A stretch of 64,000 nucleotides of DNA from Lingula anatina (taxonomy: Eukaryota; Brachiopoda; Lingulata; Lingulida; Lingulidae), in the NCBI RefSeq assembly GCF_001039355.2, contig NW_019775473.1:310947-374946 (forward strand), written 5' to 3'. The notes beneath the pieces were generated by a model, which was given only the letters and a program-made list of their open reading frames with translations, was not told where the DNA came from and searched no databases. This document shows positions 1-10,987 of this stretch, in pieces (position 1 is the first letter of the stretch; every line of letters begins with the position of its first letter). Made by a program: the position numbers and the translations under genes.

Positions 1-147
1 GGGCATTTAGATTATTATGTGATAAAAGACACTTGGTAACTAGCATTATTGATGTAATTGTTGTCGTAAAGTAATGGCTACTGGTCTTGCATTGGGAAAA
101 TTGTCGAAGATAAAAAAATCCATTCACGGATAAAGAGATTATCGTGA

Positions 148-1461
148 ATGAATGTAGCAGAATTTTTACATTTAATCTATTCATTTTGCAGCAACATGTC
201 ACGTAAGGAGAAACAGCAATCTACGCAAGACGAAGGAGCGATGATAAAATGCGAACAACTGGAAGAAATAATCCCAAAAGTACCGATATTGCGTCTTCCT
301 GCCAAAACACACATTTCCAATGTCATTTTATCCTCCAATCCATGGGAAAGGCGAGAATTGGAGAAAAAATTACAGCATATGTGCACTGAACGCTTTCGGA
401 AAATCCACGCGCTCCAATGGCATCAAAGGAAGTTCTTTTTGACGAAGTACTTTGAAGAGACTAATAATATTGGACGTCTACAGAAAGCTTTATGCGACAA
501 TATTCAACCTGCCAGTTCTCCAATAAAGTCTCAACTCCGATTTTCCGCCACAAAACGCGACTTAACATTTGTTTCTGACCCTGGCGTTAATATATTTTGT
601 GGTCAAGTTGGTCACGCTGAACAACCGCTCCAAAGGAACCAAAATGTCAGTGCTGTTGCTTCTGGAACACAACAAACGCTCCCCATTGGTAATGGCGTAG
701 GGAAGAAACCCCAATATTTCACGGAGTCGCTAAATTCGCACACGGGAAGTACATGCGGGAGTGTTTGTGAGGCACCAAGAGCTATGGTCATGGCTAAAGA
801 CGAGCTCGGAGATGCCAGGGAAAGCAATGGTAATGACGGCATGCTCTGTCTCATGGGACGAAGTCAGGAGCCTTTTTCTAAGGACACTATCAGTGACTTG
901 ACACCCACAGACCAAATTATACATGCCAAACCGCATGCAAACAACTTACAAGTTGACGCCCACACGTATGACATGTCCCTTCCTCCATTGATTGCTCAAC
1001 CACATCGCTCTCTCACCACAGTTGACATTGCCACCAATACTGAAACTCAACCAGCGGCTCCAAACCGACAGCTAACTCTGCCTGCACTACGCCTTACTCC
1101 TCCACAGCACCAAGGAGAGAGACCGGTTACTCAGGAAAACAAAACTCTTGGGAATTTAGACGGCCATAAGACTAACTCCAACCGTGGGGGACAATTATAC
1201 ACGCGCAACAATGTGTTAAAAGATTTGGTGAGGACGTTGCCGTTTTCTATGCAAGCCAAGGCAGAGGAATTGTCTAGCAGGCGGTTAAAGGAGAAGAAGA
1301 TGAAACTTTTAGATAGGGCAAAGATGCTCTCTAGAAGGAGCCTGTTCGAGGATCCAAGATGGCGGCGTTTACATGACACATTGCAGGAACTGAACGGGAG
1401 TAAGGACGATGACGTGATGAGTACAGCGTCTGAGAATGACACATCACTGAGCTGTGATTGA
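148..1461 (+). CDS. Uncharacterised 437-aa protein, single open exon
   Basis: A long uninterrupted ORF I do not recognise. An alternative start is the ATG at 196, because TTTTGCAG at 184-191 looks like a splice acceptor just before it; the ORF may then be the last exon of a gene with a 5' exon outside or near the window edge. The N-terminal quarter (residues about 60-110) is charged and probably helical, with ERRELEKKLQHM followed by aromatic and basic residues. The middle (about 120-350) is low-complexity, rich in Ser, Thr, Pro, Gln and Asn, and looks disordered. The C-terminal 80 residues are again basic and helical (SRRLKEKKMKLLDRAK). There are no membrane segments and no signal peptide. 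It could be a rapidly evolving coiled-coil or cytoskeletal protein; no function is assigned. The length and the structured ends argue for a real gene. Confidence 0.6.
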   Translation: MNVAEFLHLIYSFCSNMSRKEKQQSTQDEGAMIKCEQLEEIIPKVPILRLPAKTHISNVILSSNPWERRELEKKLQHMCTERFRKIHALQWHQRKFFLTKYFEETNNIGRLQKALCDNIQPASSPIKSQLRFSATKRDLTFVSDPGVNIFCGQVGHAEQPLQRNQNVSAVASGTQQTLPIGNGVGKKPQYFTESLNSHTGSTCGSVCEAPRAMVMAKDELGDARESNGNDGMLCLMGRSQEPFSKDTISDLTPTDQIIHAKPHANNLQVDAHTYDMSLPPLIAQPHRSLTTVDIATNTETQPAAPNRQLTLPALRLTPPQHQGERPVTQENKTLGNLDGHKTNSNRGGQLYTRNNVLKDLVRTLPFSMQAKAEELSSRRLKEKKMKLLDRAKMLSRRSLFEDPRWRRLHDTLQELNGSKDDDVMSTASENDTSLSCD

Positions 1462-1862
1462 ATTGGCTGCACAGTGACAAATTATATCCTCTGATGTCAT
1501 TGTGGTCTCGTTTATCATCATGTGCCTGTTGGCAGTTTGAGTATGTCACCCAGAAATTCTTGAAATTCAGGGAGGTTTAAAGGTTTAAACTAAACTTGTG
1601 CTCGAAATGGAGCATATTTTAGATGGTTTGACCTGACGATGTTAGGGTTCGAACTCTAGGTCTTCACCTCAATGTCGCAAAGAGAAACCCCGTAACACAC
1701 GATAAACTTGGAAATTATAATCCGTGCCTCCTTTCTCTCTACTTTCCTCCTTAAAAGCTTCTTTTCCCGTCCGTCTTTTAAATACACAGGATGATGGAAT
1801 AGCCATGCAACTTGAATTTACAGGACTTGTAAGAGCGTTGATTAAAAAATCAAACAGCTTAA

Positions 1863-2072
1863 TAAGATAATAATCATGATAACTGATTATAAGTATTAGG
1901 AACACTGTCAGAATATCTGGCATAATGTAGCATAACATGACATAACATGGCTTTGAAACACTAAGACGATAATAATTATGATAACTGATTATAAGTATTA
2001 GGAACACTGTCAGAATATCTGGCATAATGTAGCATAACATGACATAACATGGCTTTGAAACACTAAGACGAT
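1863..2072. repeat. Two-copy tandem repeat, 102-bp period
   Basis: The segment beginning near 1863 recurs from about 1965 with almost no change; CAGAATATCTGG, for example, occurs at 1909 and again at 2011. The copies differ at only a few positions, so the duplication is recent. Confidence 0.85.
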
Positions 2073-2885
2073 TAGGTGGAATTTATTGGAAAAGCCGAGC
2101 TTATTTCTGCGGCTCTAACAACATGCAAATCATGAACATAAAATAATTTTGAAAACGTGTCAACCGTATCTATGTATTGCATTATGCTCTGAATTTAGAC
2201 CAGTGTATATTGGAGCCAAGTGTACAAAAATCATACGCACGACCTATTAATTTTCAATTATAATCAAGAACAATTAAACACGAGAATTCCAACTGAAGTA
2301 CCTAATATTATATTATATGTGCGTTTCTCATGTCACTACAAATAGACATGCATCAATAATTTTCATCGATTACGTGACAATCTCACAGAAACCAGCGCAT
2401 GGTGTTTGCTTTATTACGGACATATGCTCTAATCCATTTTGAATAATCTGAATAATTGTTCAGCATACTCTATATAGATCGATGGCGTGTATATTTCAGA
2501 CTAGTTTTTGTTAGTCTGTTGAGCACAATTCATTAATAAAGGCAAGACTCAAAAGCACCATTTTCATGTTGCATTCGTTATGGGTTGTCAAACCGACGAC
2601 TGAAAACGGTTCAGCAGTGTCGTGATTGATATTTGTTTTGTCATCATTGTCATTCCAAACATTATTCCCCATGGAGGACATGTCAAAAGCGTGTTTGGAC
2701 ATCTTGCGTATTGTTATACAGCTCAGATGTTGCTGATAATGGTGGACTGCTTGGATAAACGACAAAGCAAGCATTCTTTCAATCCGGTGTCGTGGTTGTG
2801 ATATCGCTACCATAATCACAACTAAAACATTCCAAATTTTAGTCAAGTCATATTCATGACTGTATTTCATCCAAGGTTTAACGTC

Positions 2886-2893
2886 TATAAAAG
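2886..2893 (+). promoter_or_regulatory. Candidate TATA box (TATAAAAG)
   Basis: TATAAAAG followed by GGCC lies in a relatively GC-richer stretch. It would start transcription near 2915, but the first ATG downstream (about 2960) opens only a very short frame, so the target transcript is unknown. It may be fortuitous. Confidence 0.25.
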
Positions 2894-3653
2894 GGCCTGC
2901 CAACACTTTCCTGAACGAAAAGAAACCATTCCTTTCGTCTTATTCAGCAAGAATCAGATATGGTGTTTTTGGTATATCGGAATTTTTAGAGTCTATGTCA
3001 AACGGTTACATTTGTAATCATTGTCCACTACTTAACGAAACTCACAAAGAAAACCATTGTCATGAAGGCCGTCGACATAATACGGTAGATTGATAAAGTA
3101 ACGTGTATTACATACGATTATTACGTGACTTGTAACTATAGCTATCAGGGATAGCCGTTGACCTTCAATGTATGCAAACAGCAATTTGTAGTGCTGCGGC
3201 ATTCGTCTAGACGCTTAATGAAATAAAAATGTAAGAAACGTCTATTGCTCTGGCAGAAAGGGAAGGACTTACACTTTTCAAAGATAAAAAATCGTTTTCA
3301 GAAATTTCTGGGAGGGTAACTGACTTCCGTTTCCATCAGCGTACGGCCCTGCTACTATCTTAAACACCAATATTGTCTATAGATAGTTGATGCTTGCCCT
3401 GTTTAAGCTTGACATTTATAGCAACAAACACAATTTAGCACAATTACCGATCGATTGTTATCAAAACCTCCGGCGTTTTATTGTTTTTATTCATAATATA
3501 TTTCTTCATTTATTTTTTGCGTGGTCAAAACCCGCCCATCAAATAAAATGTCTTTCGATAACTCTATCAAAGAGTTTAAACATCTTCTGTCCTTAAGAGA
3601 AAACGTTTCTAATTTGAAATTCGCAAAAATGTGGAATCATACCTATGATGCAA

Positions 3654-3659
3654 TTTATT
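3654..3659 (-). terminator. Candidate poly(A) signal of the CBM14-PLA2 gene
   Basis: TTTATT on the plus strand reads AATAAA on the minus strand, about 270 bp downstream of the stop codon at 3931-3933. More copies lie further away near 3477, so the exact 3' end is uncertain. Confidence 0.4.
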
Positions 3660-3930
3660 GGTTAAAGTGTCTTTCCAGAACTAACTTTAACCCATTTAGT
3701 ATTCACAGAAAAAAAATTACCAGCAACTCTTCTTCTCGGTAAACTACGCTATGCTATAAAAGCCTCAGAAAAAGACTCGAACACAGGTCATAAGCTTTCT
3801 GTAGAATAATTTTAATTATGAAAGCCCGTGATAAGCATCCTGTCCTTAGGTGCATTGTCTTTCTTTAGAGGGTCAGGGTTGTGGAGATTTGCGAGTAGCG
3901 ATCTCATGGTTGGTTCAACAAGCGCTCCTT

Positions 3931-6352
3931 TCAGCAGTTGGCCTGTTTGTCATAATTCACGAATGCGTCGTTGAAATTAGGCAAGTGTCTCTTAAAGCAC
4001 CGGAAGGCGGCAGCGTCGCACTCGCAGACTTGCGAACGGCACGAGCCTGCCCACCAGTAGTATTCAGGGGGCTCTGAATGAAAAGAAAAACAGGATGTAC
4101 AGTTTTATAGATGGAAGGACGGCGAAACAGACAGACAGACAGACAGACAGACAGAGATAAATAGATACATGTAATCAGACTGAAGGCTGTGAATACGTCA
4201 TGAATACACGACCATTCATCGGGCCATTAACGACCAATTTATAACGATTTATAACAATTGTACTGAAAATTTGAACATTGGACTAAATTAATATAGATGA
4301 CTTGAAGTTAATAAGATTCTATCAACACTTACTGCAGTAGGGATCGTGGCATTTGTCGTATCGATATGGCACCAGATAGGGCGACTGTGCCCAGGCACAA
4401 ATACCATTAAGGTCTATGTTTGCGAAACATTCGTCGTGTTTCTGACAGCATCTATTGTGGAAATATGAAAATATTCAAAGAAGTATAACGGGACACGGAT
4501 TATTGTGCTTCCAAGGCTAATGCTTCTGCTATCTTGTACATTTTTCACCTTTGATTTGAGCAGTTTAACACTGGACGTTGAGTCTACTTATTAACCTTTA
4601 TTGTTAAAAGTTTGACCATCGATTTTGTTTGCATATAGATGTTTATCTTACATATAATAACACGAAAAGCAATGATCACTCCCCCCCACACACACACACA
4701 CTCATACGTGCGCACGCACGTACGCACACGTACATACAAACCTGCCCAAAACCGCGTTACCAATAAACATACTCACTCGTCTATTCCGTCCACCGGATCC
4801 CCGGATCCTCCTACCCCGCAGTGACAACCATAACCACCTGGAAATCTGAGAGGGTTTTTCTCTTTGAGACACTGGGAAAGTAGGCGGTGCTTGAACACAG
4901 TGGCCGGGACCTCCTCCTCGGAGGTAATGGTGGGCGGGACTCCTGGGATAACTGAAATAAGACAATTTATATATTCCTCAAACATTGAAATCGTGGGATA
5001 GGATAACGAATATTCCTCACATATTAAAACCTGAGCAGTAAGATAAGGATCGAAATAGGATTGTTAATATTCCTCACACAGTGATATCTGTCGGATAGGA
5101 TAACGAATATTCCTCACATATTAAAACCTGAGCAGTAGGATAAGGATCGAAATAGGATTATTAATATTCCTCACACATTGATATCTGTCGGAAATGTCTG
5201 AGGAATAAGATTCGAATGTAGGGCTGGCTATTCATATTCCTCACTCATTGATTTCTGTGGCATGGGATAAGGAAATAACGTTATTGCCTTTACATGGGCC
5301 TCTAGATCAATAATAAAACTCATTCGCACTTTTATAGCAAGACATTTAGTAGATCATTGTGCACATCTTATCAATTGATTTAGAGAAGAACTTCAATATC
5401 GATCACCCCACTGTACATTTGGTAATGTTTCACCGACAACGACTTACAGACGTCAATTGCGAAGTATAGCCTTTGACGGTCCGGGATAGCTTCCAAAGAA
5501 CACCATTTGTTCATTCGATATTGAGGTGTGGTGGCGTCGTACATCCCTTTGAGGTTGGTCCAGCAGCTGCCGTCGGGCGCGACACTGAACGCTGTAAATC
5601 CAGCAGCATGTGCACCTCTTACGCATGCGTCAAGGTGTAGGGACATATTGGAGTAAAATGGAATGGAGACGTTGTAGGCGTAGAATGGAGCGTAACGGGA
5701 GAAAAACTGCCGCTGAGGATCGTTCCAGCATCCCAGTCTTCGGTGGTGTAGTATGATAGCTGGAATGATGATGTTAGACGTAATTAGATTTAGTAAGATC
5801 AAATTAGACTTGATTAATAGTAGGCCTACGTATGGATATGAAACGTTCTGGGAAATTTAGAATGCATACAAAGACAGAGGCGCAATGATAACTGATTTGT
5901 GACGCATTCTATTTTACAAATTTATGGAGTTTACATGATACTTACTAAACCCAATTGGTTATTTATTTCAAAATCCGATTCATCCATATACCCAAATATA
6001 ACCCCACTGCTTTTAATGTTCAAAAACGACAAAAGAAATCGCCACAATCATATCCATTTAAGGCAATACGCGCCAAGACCGTATTAAGAAGTTTAAAAAA
6101 AAAGCAGGATGGCCGGCGGCACTAGGGGCATGTACATTGTATCTAATTAAACTACTTACCTAGACAGTCCGTGTCTCTCCTCCAGTCGCAGACGCCAAGC
6201 ATAGGGTTATAGCGTGTGTCGTCATGGCACGCTTGTTCATAGCCCCTTCCGTACTGACAGTGGACAAACTGGTCACACTTTGTAGGGTGGGTATTTAGCT
6301 GCAAACCTGGAGAGCATATTCTGTCTGAAATAATAATAATAAAAATAATAAA

Positions 6353-6384
<32 letters not shown>

Positions 6385-8238
6385 TAACACATGTGTATCA
6401 TGGTTATATGATATGTCATTGCTGCTATGAACACACGGACAAAGAAGTGAAAAGAAAGGTTTCAATATGAAAAAAAAAAAAAAATTGCAGTTCGCTCAAA
6501 GAGTTCTGGCCACCAGTGTGGAAGTCTATGCACAATGTACGATCCGCAATCAAACAGCCGTGCTCAGACTACTTTTTGACTCATAAAACAAAAAGTGTTC
6601 AACTTAATTATGTCTTATTCCTTTAACAAGTTACAGTATTGTGGTATCTTTCATTTGTATGGTTTAAAGAGAATATACACAGGAATTGTCAAAGATTAAA
6701 AGGAAGTCCTACATTATCCAAATATCAACCTTTAGATTACTGATTTTGTTTTAATTGAGCAATTGCCCCTCTTCGTTGTGGACAAGAAAAATGATATTGA
6801 TGATAAGCAAAATGAATAAACACAGAGCCAAACAACCAACCAAATAAATACATAAATAAAGGAAAATACAGCCAACAAACACATAAAGGTACTCTGTATA
6901 GGGTTTACCGACAGAAAATAAAATTTCTTCCAGAAACAGCAATTTAATCCTTTTCAGGCATTATTGCTCGACCCAGCCCTGCACTTGGATTCGAAACTTT
7001 ATTCCATTTTTAATTTAATAATTTAATCCAAAATGACTGGTCATTTATTGAGAGCGCCATGTCTTCATGTGCATTTCAGAAGAAACTATCGACGTCAGAT
7101 ACTTTTCGTGAGGGGATTTATAGCTTTTTTAAAAAGTCTGAATTCAGTTATATTAGCAGCTTTGCAGGATATGTACATTTAAAACAACCTGACTTTGGAA
7201 AATGTTCAAACGCGTGCAGTATACCTCTAACGACCGTCTGTTAACATTAACGGTCTGAGCACGTGATTCATGTACACGTTACACTCATTACACCGCTCTG
7301 CACATTTATCATGTGGACGTGCAGCCGTGCATGCGGTTTTATTGTGCGTGTAGAGCACGAGCATCAAGACCCGGTGTAACGCGTGTGAAAGGGCGCTCCT
7401 GTGACAAACACAGTGAAAACAGTACAACAAAGTCAAATTATGAATTTAAATAAGATATTTAGACTTGAATTCAAATTACTACTTATGCCAACTTCTAGTG
7501 CGTTTCGGTGTTCCCTACCTACACTTAATATGACAATTATTTCACAAAATATAAAATACAAACACACAGGGTATCCAATTAATGACACACACTTGCTAAA
7601 ACGGAACTTAATGCGATGTCTTAATCACATTTTAATGGCTATCAAAACCAATTAACACGCTTTCATGTGTAGACCGGCGTATTCGCCGGTCATATTAAAC
7701 AAGATCTCCAAAGAAAAATAAAAATAAAAGAGCAATTTAGGAAAAAAGGCTAAACATATATGAATTATAGAAAGGAAAATGACTAAGCGCCCAATTTTAT
7801 AACAAGAAGGTTATATTTTACACGAAAAGTTGATATGATTTCGTCCATATGTTGTAAAATCGGCATCACTTTGGATTAGGCATCTCTTATTTCTTTTTTT
7901 TTCATATTACAAATCATGCCTTTGCGGTGTTTTTGGAAGTTTGAAGTCCTATCAGCAGAATTTTCGTTTCTTCCATGTCGCTACATCAGCATGTTATTTT
8001 TTCTTTAAAACAGTTTGGCAAATCGCTCCGTTAAATCCCACGACTTTTAAATGTAATTTAACAGCGTAACCCACCTCTTGTTTTAAAAAAGTTCTTTACT
8101 GATATATCATAATATATATAACTTTTTTGAATATTTTAAAAATCACTTACTCAGTTGAAGCTGTGATAATGTAAAGCTACCCGGGACCAGAAGACAGATG
8201 AGTATCGAAGCCACAAACGGTAACTTATCAGTAAACAT
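3931..8238 (-). CDS. Secreted phospholipase A2 with chitin-binding (CBM14) and WSC-like domains
   Basis: Six exons on the minus strand: 8238-8151, 6324-6160, 5759-5448, 4951-4777, 4451-4333, 4073-3931. All borders are GT-AG and the phases join without a break, giving 333 residues. Residues 1-25 are a signal peptide. Residues 33-83 (exon 2) form a six-cysteine CBM14/peritrophin-A chitin-binding domain (CDQFVHC, VCDW). Residues about 93-187 (exon 3) form a four-cysteine WSC-like domain (LGCW, GSCW). From 190 on is a PLA2 domain: calcium loop YGCHCGVGGSG at 229-239, catalytic CCQKHDEC with His252 and Asp253, and the second Asp in CECD at 306. The usual Tyr after the HDxC motif is Phe (HDECF). 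Known for the family: calcium-dependent hydrolysis of the sn-2 ester of phospholipids outside the cell. Inferred: the CBM14 domain directs the enzyme to chitin. A paralogue lies upstream at 10988-13722. Confidence 0.88.
4126..4155. repeat. (CAGA)n microsatellite
   Basis: A run of about seven ACAG/CAGA units in the last intron of the CBM14-PLA2 gene. Confidence 0.9.
5001..5190. repeat. Intronic minisatellite, about 97-bp period
   Basis: GGATAACGAATATTCCTCAC occurs at 5001 and again at 5098, and the whole intervening unit is repeated with few changes. Degenerate pieces (TATTCCTCA then ATTGAtaTcTGTsG) flank it from about 4970 to 5270, so roughly three to four units have decayed. It lies in the intron between the WSC-like exon and the first PLA2 exon. 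Confidence 0.85.
6333..6383. repeat. (AAT)n microsatellite
   Basis: A long AAT/AAAAT tract in intron 1 of the CBM14-PLA2 gene, close to the acceptor of exon 2. Confidence 0.9.
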
Positions 8239-10987
8239 ATCCGATGACGGCCTCAGGTAAAAATCGACGACCCAAACAGCGCAGATTTCTCAGTTGCAAA
8301 ATGTTCTTTTAATATGTATTACTTCATGTGTATAATATAAACCTCGACAACAAGCAGCCGTATGCACATATGTTCTGTCATATATTGCACTTCTTTAAAA
8401 GACAAACTGCATTTCCACCTTATAAAATTCAAACATAATTAATCTTGGTGTAATTTCTTATTCAAATCGACCACATGAAAAAAAATGTCCATATTCATGA
8501 CTTCATTAACACGTGTACAGCCTCGATCCCAGAGCTGCCATCTTGACTACACTTTATATATTTTCTTAGGCCAGTGGTCTAGCACAATTAGATTTTAAAA
8601 ATCTTATTTGATAAGAAGTAATAGCTTCTCCCGTGCAACTAACAACCTCGCGGAAAAGATATTATTACAAATAGACAAATACGCCTGTTTTCTTTCTCGC
8701 AACATCTGATACCCCTCTAAGGAGAGTACACGAACCAAAATCCATTTAGTTGTAAAGTTTTACACCTCAATTTAATTATTGTAATTTGTGGTGTAGCAAA
8801 AGGAAGACATGTTAATAACACACCACGATTCTGCCGTGATATGAATATCAATATTGTGAAAGCACATCGGATTTGAACCGGGAGAGGTTTAATGTTCACT
8901 GTGGCCAGAGAGGTAAATCAAGAGGCGAATAGATGTTTACGCTTTTAAAGGTATATTAACCGCGTTTGAAAATAACACGAGGTCACGTTTAATATGTCTA
9001 AATAATCTGCCAACAAGCTTATTTGTCCTATCCAAACCATACAAACGATTAAAAACCCAAATGACTGGTTGAACATGTAAAATTAATTGTTTTAATTATA
9101 AGTATTATACAACGTCGAATTCAAGTACAGGGACGTGTAGAGCAATAGGTCGTGAGTAGACGTCAACTGCAAAATTCGATATGGAGGGAAAATTCCGGAT
9201 AGGATACCTTTAACTTCACTCCACAAGGTAGAGAGTCCCATGGCGCGCCTTATAAGAGATACGCCAGGTGCGCACACGATTAAGGTGACATGTATGGGAA
9301 GAATATACGGTAGGCCCCTTCTGTTGATACCTGCGAATAGCGAGACGATGGGACTGAAACCATCCTTTCAATTCGCACACCTGTTTACAAAAAATATGAA
9401 TAGAAATAAGCCGCAAAGACGATGGTTATGTTAAATTGTTAACTGTTGACATATGTTGCGAAACCTCCCCGTCGAACCCTACTCACACACTTCAGATCAA
9501 CGACAAGTATAGTATTCAGATCGCTCACTTTTATCCTTTTATCTTTTCTCTCCCTCACTCTTTTTTCTGCAAACTAAAGATTTCACTTCCTGCACATCTG
9601 TACAAAGAAAGGAGAAAAGCCGTGTCGATTCCTTAATCAATAACCATAAAAACAGGGATGGTGCAATGTACGATGTGGAACTAACCATGTGCTGTGGTTC
9701 AACGCATGCATTGTCCTGAAAAACCACTTCGCGAGGTGAGTGGTTACGGGTCACACACATGACAGGCCAAATTGCACATTGCCCATGAAAAGCCATTTGC
9801 ACATTTGAAAGTCATTCGCACTTCCGGACTATAACATGGCGAGAGCCCACGACAAAAGGGCATTGACTTTTTAAATTCAGCACTGCTACAATCTTTTTTA
9901 AAAGTTCAAGTTATATCAGCGTATCAAACGACGGATTATGAGAATAACAATGATAAATAATTAAATTATTAAATAGATCACGAAGACTTCATATTGAGTT
10001 GATCGTTGCGGTCTCAGAATAGTAATGAAGATTCAAGATCTGTATAGAATGCATCAAGGCTGTGATTGGTCATGTGTCTTTCATTATCTTTTTTTTGTAT
10101 TTTTCCTATTATCATTATTTGTACAACATATCTCTGTACTACACGAAATGTGGTTTGTTTTCTCAGTTCTCAAACACGAGGACAACTGTGGGTTACGCTC
10201 TATTCGCAAAACCAGCTACACATCATCGTTATGTCATTTACGACTTTATTGCGTATTTATATACATTGCGCATCGGAAATAACGCCATTATTTGCCTAAG
10301 TATAGTCGTTTGCGTTTATTAGACAACAGCAGAAAAGGCATCTGTGGTAAAGACACACGAAACATTTAAGTGCGTGTTTAGGTGATTCGAGAAACAGGTA
10401 GGTCTACTAGGGGGGCGTAAATAGAAATTTAACGTATATGGGCGATGAAAAGCTTTTAAAGGCGTGCGTTAGGCTCGGGTGTAAAGTTATGAAATTCACG
10501 TTAAGCACAGTGTTTTCATTTTAATTTACTCGGAGGCTTACCAAGGTGGTTTTCTGATCAAACAAACAAAAAATGATTTTGGATTTGATCAATACTGAGT
10601 CACCCCCAGAATGCTATCGTTGTGAAGCAAAGGAAATTTTCATCAACCAAATTTTCAATCGGCTATAAGTCTGTAATAAGAAATAAAAAGTACAAAGGCC
10701 CATATATATTCCAACGATTATGTTGGAATGCATAAGCGACATGATTGATATCATAACAACTTGTACATAACAAACGTAAATTGAAGTGAACATTTCAGAA
10801 AACGTATATAAATAAATATGACAAGGTAAGTGCTTTCCAATAGCATGTAAAACAATATAAACATTCACTGTCACAAAAAGTCATTTGAACAATAACTTGG
10901 TGCAATTTCAAAATCCGAGCGACACATCTACCACAATTAGCTACGACTCCCGCAGTTTCAAATAATCACACAGTGCCATTCGTTGAC
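8239..10987. other. Intergenic region between the two PLA2 genes
   Basis: It should hold the promoter of the CBM14-PLA2 gene (right next to 8239) and the 3' flank of the second PLA2 gene. I see no TATA box, RNA gene or credible exon. Short frames in 9092-9802 show no domain and no paired splice sites. Confidence 0.45.

Larger units (their letters stand above)
1462..3653. other. Intergenic region without a supported gene
   Basis: No convincing gene. It contains a two-copy tandem repeat (1863-2072) and a good-looking TATA element at 2886. A 131-codon minus-strand frame at 2511-2906 has no recognisable domain and was not accepted. The right end is the likely 3' flank of the minus-strand PLA2 gene. 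Confidence 0.5.

Noticed and set aside
1636..1675. B-box-like GGTTCGAACTC suggesting a tRNA
   Set aside because: No A box at the right distance and no cloverleaf can be drawn.
2511..2906. 131-codon minus-strand ORF
   Set aside because: It opens at a non-ATG codon, has no domain, signal peptide or splice partner, and ordinary composition for translated AT-rich DNA.
8860..8890. T-arm-like GGTTCAAATCC on the minus strand
   Set aside because: The stem does not pair fully and no other tRNA part is present.
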